A stretch of DNA of 6,250 bases from Nitrospinota bacterium (GTDB taxonomy: Bacteria; Nitrospinota; Nitrospinia; UBA9942). Under the pieces are notes generated by a model. The model was not told the DNA's origin and did no database searches. It saw only the letters and a program-made list of their open reading frames with translations. The stretch spans positions 1 to 6,250 of the forward strand of contig JACRGN010000063.1 of NCBI GenBank assembly GCA_016234205.1, read 5' to 3'. This document shows positions 1 to 5,770 of this stretch, one piece after another. The number at the start of each line of letters is the position of its first letter. The first letter of the stretch is position 1. Position numbers and translations under genes: made by a program.

Positions 1-284
1 GCACAGGTCTTCCGCCAAAGGAACTCTATGAGGCATTTAAGGGAAGTGTAGATTATTTTGTTAATCTGCAAAAGAAGGGTAAGATCGTTGCCATGGGAGG
101 TATTGCAGGCCAGCATGGCAGTTACAAAATATTTAGCGTGGAAGACAGAAAGGAATTAGAGGAGCTCATAAAGAATGCGCCTTTGAGCGCCATTACAGAT
201 GATCAGATACATCAGATTGTGGAGTTTGATGCTGTATTGCAGCAGTTAAAAAGCCGCCTTGGGCTGATGGCGCAGAAAGTGTAA
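1..284 (+). CDS. Dimeric alpha/beta-barrel protein, muconolactone isomerase-like (5' end missing)
   Basis: This is the 3' end of a gene. The frame is open from base 3, so 93 residues precede the TAA at 282-284, and the ATG at 93 is internal. The visible part reads as a ferredoxin-like fold: an amphipathic helix (PPKELYEAFKGSVDYFVNLQKKG), a strand pair (KIVAMGGIAG, then GSYKIFSV), a second helix (EDRKELEELIKNAP) and a last strand (HQIVEFDAV). This order and the 'GK..A.GG.AG..G.Y.I..V' pattern resemble muconolactone delta-isomerase-like and YciI-like small proteins that dimerise into an alpha/beta barrel. The family contains both enzymes and proteins of unknown role. The usual N-terminal strand lies outside the window, so no catalytic residue can be assigned. 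The stop lies 19 bases before the first hydrolase, so co-transcription is likely. The family call is by eye; the exact function is unknown. Confidence 0.6.
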   Translation, partial: TGLPPKELYEAFKGSVDYFVNLQKKGKIVAMGGIAGQHGSYKIFSVEDRKELEELIKNAPLSAITDDQIHQIVEFDAVLQQLKSRLGLMAQKV

Positions 285-303
285 AGGTGTTGGAAGAAGA
301 TTT

Positions 304-1311
304 ATGCGTACAAATTTTACGATGGCAACCTTTGTCTTGATGACATTTATCTTAGTGGTTTTTTTCACAATAATGGCTGTTCTAATCAGCCGTCATAGGG
401 GGAACACCGGCGAATCTCATGCTACAAGACCTATAGATAACTCTTACCCTTTTTTTATTGCAAACCTTCGCCAGAAGGATTTTAGCGGCAGTGGTATAAA
501 GGTTGTCAGAACATTGGAGGAAAACAAGGATTTCACACGCTATTTCATAACTTATAACAGTGAAAGACTGCAGATTACAGGGATGATGAATGTCCCCAGT
601 GGAAAGGGTCCATTTCCAGCAGTTATCCTGAATCATGGTTATTATGATTCTAAGAAATTCAGCATCGGATACGGGTTTAAGGATGCCGCTGATCTCTTTG
701 CAATGAGCGGATATGTGGCAGTTGGCTCAGATTATAGAAACTACGGCGACTCTGACAGTGGACCAAACTCCTTTCTCTACAATGGGGCTTTATATGATGT
801 CCTGCACCTTGTAAGCGCAGTTAAAAGGCTCTCCCATGTTGACCCTGAAAGGATAGGCATGTGGGGTCATAGCGGGGGTGGCGGCCTAACCCTTAAATCT
901 ATCGTGGTTGACAATGGCATTAAGGCTGCAGCCCTTTACGCCTCTATGAGCGCAGATGATATTGACAACTATAAGGTCATAAAGAAATGGCATCCACAAG
1001 ATATAAAAGAATTTACGGACAAAATGGGCTCCCCAAAAGGAAATCCAGAGGTCTTTGCAAAGAGGTCGCCTATAAATTATCTCTCAGATTTGAAGGCCTC
1101 AATTATCATCCACCATGGCGAAAGAGACAAGGCAGTCCCTATAACATGGTCAGAAAAGCTCAGGGATGCCCTTATCAGGGAGGGTAAGCAGGTTGAATAC
1201 TATTCTTATCCTGACCAGGGGCATACCCTTGAGGGTAAGGCATGGGAAGATGCAATGAAACGGACTCTAACCTTTTTTGACCAGTATGTAAAGAGGGCTG
1301 TAAGGAATTGA
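304..1311 (+). CDS. Membrane-anchored alpha/beta hydrolase (S9/dienelactone hydrolase-like), tandem copy 1
   Basis: A 335-residue serine hydrolase. Residues 7-28 form one hydrophobic segment (uncleaved anchor or signal), followed by a linker to about residue 65 and an alpha/beta hydrolase domain. The full triad is visible: Ser190 in GHSGG, Asp275 in GERDK and His307 in GHTLEG. His111-Gly112 (NHGYY) is the expected oxyanion-hole motif, and DYRNYGDSD at 143-151 follows strand 4. This layout fits the prolyl oligopeptidase (S9)/dienelactone hydrolase-like superfamily, which cleaves esters or peptides; the substrate cannot be read from sequence. The ATG at 304 has a GGAAG-type ribosome binding site at 292-296. 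Arginines on both sides of the anchor (Arg2; Arg30, Arg32) leave orientation ambiguous, but the paralogue downstream is clearly N-in, so an extracytoplasmic catalytic domain is inferred. The stop overlaps the start of copy 2. Confidence 0.88.
   Translation: MRTNFTMATFVLMTFILVVFFTIMAVLISRHRGNTGESHATRPIDNSYPFFIANLRQKDFSGSGIKVVRTLEENKDFTRYFITYNSERLQITGMMNVPSGKGPFPAVILNHGYYDSKKFSIGYGFKDAADLFAMSGYVAVGSDYRNYGDSDSGPNSFLYNGALYDVLHLVSAVKRLSHVDPERIGMWGHSGGGGLTLKSIVVDNGIKAAALYASMSADDIDNYKVIKKWHPQDIKEFTDKMGSPKGNPEVFAKRSPINYLSDLKASIIIHHGERDKAVPITWSEKLRDALIREGKQVEYYSYPDQGHTLEGKAWEDAMKRTLTFFDQYVKRAVRN
1228..1292 (+). repeat. Near-identical block in tandem hydrolase genes, copy A
   Basis: This 65-base stretch encodes the segment from HTLEGKAW to FFDQYVK at the C-terminus of hydrolase copy 1. 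Aligned by hand to 2208-2272 it shows six differences, about 91% identity. Identity elsewhere in the two genes is clearly lower. Even the codons for conserved residues mostly match, including CGG and CTA. It is a local paralogue block, not a mobile repeat. Confidence 0.75.
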
Positions 1312-2306
1312 AGAAACAACCTATGTTAAAAAATAGAAGACTATTGCTGGCTGTAGCTGTATTTCTATCGGTTATTCCTTTAACATGGTATATTCGCGAT
1401 AATTCCACAGGGCCGATTGGTGATGTAAGTTTTATGGCCATTGAGAATATAAGGATAAAGGAGTTTAAACCAGAAGAACCTGAGATAATTAAAACAATAG
1501 AAGATAATAAAATTTATAAGAGTTATCTCATTACCTACAGGAGCGAGGGTCTTCGTATTACTGGGTTGATGAATGTCCCAGAAGGTAAAGGGCCGTTTCC
1601 TGTTATTTTTCTTAACTATGGACACTATCAATTTAAAAAATACCGCACCGGCGATGGCACAAAAGAGGCTGCTGATTTATTTGCAAGAAATGGATATGTT
1701 GCGGTTTCTCCTGATTATAGAAACTATGGAGGCTCTGATAAAGGGTCAGAACTATTTTTTACAGGATATGTATATGACTTAATGAACCTGATTGAGAGTG
1801 TTAAAAGATTGAAATATGTTGATAAAGATAGAATAGGATTAGAGGGGCACAGCATGGGCGCTGCCGTTGTTGTAAAGACTATTGTTATCAGGAAAAATAT
1901 AAAGGCTGCTGCTGTTTTTGGTTCAATGAGTCCAGATGATATAGAAAATTATAATGCATTAATTAACTGGGGAGTGCCATTAGGTAAGGAGATAAAAAGA
2001 ATATTTGGCACACCTGAAAACAACCCAGAATTATATTATAAAATGTCCCCGATTAACTATTTCAAGGATGTTTCTTCGCCTGTTATTATCCACATCGGGG
2101 AAGAGGACAAAAACACATCACCTGCATGGTCTATCACGCTCAGAGATGCTCTGATCAAGGCAGGGAAAAAAGTTGAATACTACTCTTACCCAGCAGAGGG
2201 ACACACCCTTGAAGGCAAGGCATGGGATGAGGCAATGAAACGGACACTAACCTTTTTTGACCAGTACGTAAAAAAAGGGCGGCCACTCAGGCAGATTAGC
2301 AACTGA
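1308..2306 (+). CDS. Membrane-anchored alpha/beta hydrolase, tandem copy 2 (TTG start, or ATG at 1323)
   Basis: A 332-residue paralogue of the preceding hydrolase, roughly half identical to it by eye over the catalytic domain. A basic N-terminus (MKKQPMLKNRR) precedes a hydrophobic segment at about 11-28, which predicts the N-terminus inside and the catalytic domain outside. The triad is Ser182 in GHSMG, Asp267 in GEEDK and His299 in GHTLEG. The oxyanion motif is NYG (103-105), so Tyr104 replaces the His of copy 1. The TTG at 1308 gives a four-base TTGA overlap with the previous stop, suggesting translational coupling, with GAGGG at 1293-1297 ten bases upstream. The ATG at 1323 (five residues shorter) is a real alternative but has only a weak ribosome binding site. 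The DNA looks more AT-rich than copy 1 except in the 3' end, where the two are nearly identical. Substrate unknown. Confidence 0.85.
   Translation: MKKQPMLKNRRLLLAVAVFLSVIPLTWYIRDNSTGPIGDVSFMAIENIRIKEFKPEEPEIIKTIEDNKIYKSYLITYRSEGLRITGLMNVPEGKGPFPVIFLNYGHYQFKKYRTGDGTKEAADLFARNGYVAVSPDYRNYGGSDKGSELFFTGYVYDLMNLIESVKRLKYVDKDRIGLEGHSMGAAVVVKTIVIRKNIKAAAVFGSMSPDDIENYNALINWGVPLGKEIKRIFGTPENNPELYYKMSPINYFKDVSSPVIIHIGEEDKNTSPAWSITLRDALIKAGKKVEYYSYPAEGHTLEGKAWDEAMKRTLTFFDQYVKKGRPLRQISN
2208..2272 (+). repeat. Near-identical block in tandem hydrolase genes, copy B
   Basis: This is the partner of 1228-1292, at the same place near the end of hydrolase copy 2, just after the catalytic His299 codon. The two blocks start 980 bases apart as direct copies. 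Four of the six differences are silent; the other two swap the Glu-Asp pair for Asp-Glu. Confidence 0.75.
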
Positions 2307-2331
2307 CATCATCCCTTATACCGTCTAACAC

Positions 2332-2338
2332 GAAAGGA
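2332..2338 (+). promoter_or_regulatory. Probable ribosome binding site of the truncated hydrolase gene
   Basis: GAAAGGA ends 11 bases before the ATG at 2350. A second AAAGGA at 2343-2348 sits only one base from that ATG, too close to serve it well. The reading frame is closed by a TAA at 2326-2328 and contains no earlier ATG, GTG or TTG after it, so 2350 is the first usable start. Confidence 0.45.
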
Positions 2339-2349
2339 TATTAAAGGAC

Positions 2350-2985
2350 ATGAAATATAAAAACTACGCCATTTCGGTTATGGCATTTTCTATGCCTCTG
2401 TTGGGGATGAACAATCAACCTGTAGTTGATTTAAAATCCGTTGGAAGGGTAAAATTAACATCACATGACCACTTCAAATTTCTTGAGTCAAACGAGATTA
2501 ATCCACTCAAATTTTTTATAGAGCCAATAGCGATTTCTTTAAATTATGCGCAAAAAAACTTTGGTTTTAGCTCTATTTCCATTGTAGGCATTTCTGGAGG
2601 AGGCTGGACTGCCACTTTATATTCTGCCATTGATACAAGAATCTCCAAAAGCTACCCTGTTGCTGGATCATTACCGCTTTATTTAACCTTCAGCTCGTTA
2701 GGCCATTATGAATGGAGCCTGCCCGAGCTTAACCATGTATCCAATTATCTTGAACTATATATCATGGGCTCATATGGTGGCGGACGCAAACAGCTTCAAG
2801 TATTAAATAAATATGACCCTTGCTGCTTTTCAGGAGTTGGATATCAGACGTATGAAAATGAAGTAAAAAAGGCAGTGTCCCTTTTAGGGAAAGGCGGGTT
2901 TGAAGTATATCTGGATGATACCCATAAAGACCACAAAATCTCAGATAATGCGCTCAATATAATAATTAATGACCTTGAAATGTGA
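2350..2985 (+). CDS. Alpha/beta hydrolase lacking its N-terminal half (truncated gene or relic)
   Basis: A 211-residue alpha/beta hydrolase of a different subfamily from the two upstream genes. Residues 5-21 (NYAISVMAFSMPLLGMN) look like strand 4 of the fold, so the protein starts mid-fold. Ser82 in GISGGGW is the probable nucleophile, Asp156 in NKYDPCC the probable acid and His195 in KDHKIS the probable base. Compared with copy 1, where strand 4 lies at about 136-148, roughly 130 residues are missing, including strands 1-3 and the oxyanion HG segment. There is no membrane anchor or signal peptide. The coding frame itself is intact, with no internal stop. It ends nine bases before the carboxypeptidase gene. 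It could be a relic left by a 5' deletion, a frame-disrupted gene whose start was lost, or a recruited fragment. Activity is doubtful. Confidence 0.75.
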   Translation: MKYKNYAISVMAFSMPLLGMNNQPVVDLKSVGRVKLTSHDHFKFLESNEINPLKFFIEPIAISLNYAQKNFGFSSISIVGISGGGWTATLYSAIDTRISKSYPVAGSLPLYLTFSSLGHYEWSLPELNHVSNYLELYIMGSYGGGRKQLQVLNKYDPCCFSGVGYQTYENEVKKAVSLLGKGGFEVYLDDTHKDHKISDNALNIIINDLEM

Positions 2986-2991
2986 GGTGAT
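2984..2991 (+). promoter_or_regulatory. Strong ribosome binding site of the carboxypeptidase gene
   Basis: GAGGTGAT closely complements the 3' end of 16S rRNA and ends three bases before the ATG at 2995. It overlaps the TGA stop of the preceding gene (2983-2985), so translation of the two is probably linked. It fixes the carboxypeptidase start. Confidence 0.75.
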
Positions 2992-2994
2992 AAA

Positions 2995-4356
2995 ATGCCC
3001 AAAAAAAGCCTTCTAATTTTAATATTGGTCTTTATTATTATTCTGCTGATTCCCTTTGCTGTTTTAAAGCAGGTTACTGTAAAAAGATTTGTGTTCAACG
3101 CAATGGAAACCTCTGCACATTCCCTGAAATGGGCTGTGCATTGGGGTAGATACCATTTTAACCCTGTAAGATGGGTCTTTGCAGAGGGAAAAACAGATAT
3201 CCAGATAGAAGGTGGTTTTGAAGGTTCAAATGTTATGAATATAAGAAAGGTTTCAAAGAATCACTTTGAGGTAATGATGAAACCCGATGAACCATCTGAC
3301 TATGTGTATCCAGGCCACATGCTCTATTGGTTCTATTTTAAGATAACAGGCGCCAAGGGAGAGACCGTTACTATTGATGTAGTAAATGCGGAGTTTCAGC
3401 CCAGAAGCTGGGATAACTATAGGCCTGTTTATAGTTATACCGAAAACCCAAACGACCTTTCTGACCATAACTGGAGGATGGTTACCCAGACAGAGCGTTT
3501 TTTTACTACCTTTAGTTTTACACATACCTATGAATCGGATTTGGCATGGGTGGCGTCAGGTTATCCCTACACCTATTCATATCTTCAAAACTATCTAAGA
3601 AGTATTAAGGGCAACCCTTATGTAGATGTAATGACTGTCGGCCATACTGCTGAAGGTAGAAATATTGATATTGTAAAGATTACTGATAGTTCCATCCCTG
3701 ATAGAAAGAAAAAAAGCATATGGATTACTGCAGGAGAACACGCTGCAGAGAAGGAAGGCTCATGGGTAGCAGAAGGGATAATGGAGTTTTTGTTATCAAA
3801 CAGCCCAAAGGCCAGTTCCATAAGGAAGCAGACTGTATTTTTTATTGTACCTCTCGCTGCCCCAGACGCCAATTATCATGGCAGGACTGTCAATCCACAT
3901 ACTGGTTTTGATATTAATCACCGCTATGAAGCCATTCCTCTTTTTAAGGGCAAAAAGGTTTCAATGACTGAAGAAACCACGGCTATCTGGAATACTGTAA
4001 AGGATTGGGTTAACAAAGGTGATAGTATAGATGTATGCATAAACCTTCATAATTCTCATGCTACCACCCCCAATGTAGATGGGATGATTCCAGAAGGAGA
4101 AGAAAATGGCCTTCTGTTACATAAGAAAATATTAGATAACCTTGATAATAGCTATACAAAAGAGACAACAAGGTTAAAGGCAAGTGTGAAAGCCTCTTTT
4201 CCAGGCAGGTGCGCCAAGGAATTCGGTTCGGTAGAGTTATACTATCATCTTAACCAACATGATCCAGGACACCGCCTTTCTCTTGAGGGTCTGAAAGGGA
4301 TAGGTAAAGGCTTTGCGCCAGGGATACTTGATTTTTATGGTTTTCCTATAAAGTAA
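2995..4356 (+). CDS. Membrane-anchored M14 zinc carboxypeptidase, cytosolic-carboxypeptidase (CCP)-like
   Basis: A 453-residue metallocarboxypeptidase. Residues 5-24 form a hydrophobic anchor. Residues about 67-195 look like the N-terminal beta-sandwich of CCP proteins, with 'LYWFYFKI' (110-117), 'FSFTHTY' (173-179) and 'YPYTYSYLQNYL' (190-201) as signature stretches. The catalytic domain follows: zinc ligands His249 and Glu252 in GEHAAE (an HxxE motif), His352 in NLHNSH as the third ligand, DINHR at 306-310 matching the family's DxNR segment, and Glu414 in SVELYYHL as the likely catalytic glutamate. M14 enzymes remove C-terminal residues from peptides, and CCPs are best known for removing glutamates from side chains or tails. 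Eukaryotic CCPs are soluble, so the anchor is notable. The N-terminal flank (Lys3, Lys4) and the distal flank (Lys25, Lys30, Arg31) are both basic, leaving topology uncertain. Substrate unknown; a peptide or amino-acid group on an envelope product is a guess. Confidence 0.85.
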   Translation: MPKKSLLILILVFIIILLIPFAVLKQVTVKRFVFNAMETSAHSLKWAVHWGRYHFNPVRWVFAEGKTDIQIEGGFEGSNVMNIRKVSKNHFEVMMKPDEPSDYVYPGHMLYWFYFKITGAKGETVTIDVVNAEFQPRSWDNYRPVYSYTENPNDLSDHNWRMVTQTERFFTTFSFTHTYESDLAWVASGYPYTYSYLQNYLRSIKGNPYVDVMTVGHTAEGRNIDIVKITDSSIPDRKKKSIWITAGEHAAEKEGSWVAEGIMEFLLSNSPKASSIRKQTVFFIVPLAAPDANYHGRTVNPHTGFDINHRYEAIPLFKGKKVSMTEETTAIWNTVKDWVNKGDSIDVCINLHNSHATTPNVDGMIPEGEENGLLLHKKILDNLDNSYTKETTRLKASVKASFPGRCAKEFGSVELYYHLNQHDPGHRLSLEGLKGIGKGFAPGILDFYGFPIK

Positions 4357-4358
4357 TT

Positions 4359-5651
4359 ATGATTCTCAATGCCCTATTACAACTTAATAGCTTAAGAAAG
4401 AATCAATGGCTCTCTTTTGAAGCCCTGCAAAGGATTCAGCTTGAGAGACTGAAATCTGTGGTAAGACACGTCTATAACAATATGCCTTACTACCGTAAAC
4501 TATTTGATTCTGTGGGGGTGAGGCCTGAAGATATAAAAACACTTGCTGATATCAAGAAGATTCCAATAACAAATAAGAAAACTTTAAAAACTCAACCCTT
4601 AGAAGATATTGTAGCAAGGGGTGTAAACATTGAGAGATGCGTGAAAAGAAGAACCAGTGGTTCTACAGGCATACCTTTTTACATTTATCACACATGGGAA
4701 AACAAGCTCTATCAGACCCTTATGAATATGAGAATCCTCCTTGGCAATGGTGTAAAAATCAGGGACCGCTTTGCCCACATAACTGATACGAGACATATCC
4801 CTGGCTACGATTATTGGTTTCAGCGTTTTGGCATCTTAAGAAAATACTTTATATATGCTGCAGAACCTGCTTCCAAACAATTAGAAGAGCTAAAGAGAAT
4901 AAAACCGGATGTCATTTATGGCTACTCCTCAAGCATAAGACTTTTAGCAGGAGAGATAAAAAAGAGAGGAGTGCGAGAGATAAATCCAAGGCTTATCTTT
5001 TGCGCTGCCGAGCTGTTAGAGCCAGGAGACAGAGAACTTATCAATTCGGCCTTTGGCGTAAAGCTTATAGATGTTTATGGCGCTGTAGAGGTGGGTGATA
5101 TTGCATGGGAATGCGATGCCCATGAAGGCTATCACCTGAATATAGACAACATGGTCATAGAGTTCTTAAAGGACGGCAAAGATGTTTCTCCAGGAGAAGA
5201 GGGTAAGGTTGTATGCACCAGCCTTCACTCATATACCATGCCTTTCATAAGATATGAGCTTGGTGATGTGTGCATACCACTTGATAAGATGTGTTCCTGT
5301 GGCAGGGGGCTTCCCTTGATGAAGATGGTAATCGGCAGGGTAGATGATTTTATAGTTATGCCAGATGGGAAGCGGGTTTCTCCCTTAGTCTTTATTATAC
5401 CCTCTATTCCAGGGATTGCACAATACAGGATCATCCAAAAGAGGATAGACAATCTTTTAGTTCAGATAGTGCCTAATAATGAGTTTTCAGAAAAGACTAT
5501 AGTAAAGCTCAAAGAACATATTAAGTGGGTGACTGAAGAGATATCAGGTAAAAATAACATGAGCATTGACACTGTAAGGGTAACTGAAATTCCAAAGGAC
5601 CCTTCTTCAGGTAAACTCAGAAGGGTAATATCAGAGATAAAGCCTTTATAA
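4359..5651 (+). CDS. PaaK/CapK-type adenylate-forming enzyme (phenylacetate-CoA ligase family)
   Basis: A 430-residue member of the ANL superfamily, normal length for PaaK/CapK proteins. Visible motifs in order are the ATP-binding loop TSGSTG (99-104), YGAVEVG (240-246) contacting the adenylate, RYELGD (298-303) binding ribose, IGRVDDFI (325-332) at the domain hinge, and SGKLRRV (417-423) carrying the C-terminal lysine. The N-terminus has the family pattern VVRHVYNNMPYYRKLF (34-49). Cys252, Cys312 and Cys314, with His255 or His258, could form a structural zinc site. These enzymes activate a carboxylic acid as acyl-AMP, then usually load it on CoA. CapK relatives sit in capsule and exopolysaccharide loci with unproven substrates. 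It is cytosolic. The ATG lies two bases after the carboxypeptidase stop with no clear ribosome binding site, so it probably relies on coupled translation. The acid substrate is not predictable here. Confidence 0.88.
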   Translation: MILNALLQLNSLRKNQWLSFEALQRIQLERLKSVVRHVYNNMPYYRKLFDSVGVRPEDIKTLADIKKIPITNKKTLKTQPLEDIVARGVNIERCVKRRTSGSTGIPFYIYHTWENKLYQTLMNMRILLGNGVKIRDRFAHITDTRHIPGYDYWFQRFGILRKYFIYAAEPASKQLEELKRIKPDVIYGYSSSIRLLAGEIKKRGVREINPRLIFCAAELLEPGDRELINSAFGVKLIDVYGAVEVGDIAWECDAHEGYHLNIDNMVIEFLKDGKDVSPGEEGKVVCTSLHSYTMPFIRYELGDVCIPLDKMCSCGRGLPLMKMVIGRVDDFIVMPDGKRVSPLVFIIPSIPGIAQYRIIQKRIDNLLVQIVPNNEFSEKTIVKLKEHIKWVTEEISGKNNMSIDTVRVTEIPKDPSSGKLRRVISEIKPL

Positions 5652-5770
5652 AGAGACTATTAAACAGTATCCATCTGGTCAAGAGAAAGTAGATTGACGG
5701 ATTTAAGTGAAAAAGCAGGGTTAGATGGATGCATAAAGAAATTAGGAGTATGGGCAACAGAGGATAAACT
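5652..5770 (+). other. Intergenic region before the glycosyltransferase gene
   Basis: This is the longest gap in the window at 119 bases. I see no convincing stem-loop followed by a T run, so no terminator is called. TTGACG at 5694-5699 resembles a -35 box, but no good -10 lies 16-18 bases later (TTAGAT at 5721 is 21 bases away), so no promoter is called. One frame stays open from 5664 to the TAA at 5781-5783 with only a TTG start at 5694 (29 residues); it is treated as chance. Confidence 0.5.
5759..5764 (+). promoter_or_regulatory. Ribosome binding site that decides the GTG start of the glycosyltransferase
   Basis: AGAGGA lies six bases before the GTG at 5771, an ideal spacing. An in-frame TAA at 5765-5767 rules out any earlier start, and the next ATG (5795) would delete the first strand of the enzyme. 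Confidence 0.75.

Noticed and set aside
93..284. A separate 63-residue gene starting at the ATG at 93
   Set aside because: The frame is open to the left edge and the upstream residues form the first helix of the same fold, so this ATG is internal to a gene cut by the window.
2368..2384. GCCAT-TTCGGTT-ATGGC inverted repeat near the start of the truncated hydrolase
   Set aside because: It is only five base pairs, lies inside coding sequence and has no T run, so it is not a terminator or convincing operator.
5694..5726. TTGACG...TTAGAT as a sigma-70-type promoter for the glycosyltransferase
   Set aside because: The spacing is 21 bases, too long for a standard promoter, and no better -10 is found at 16-18 bases.
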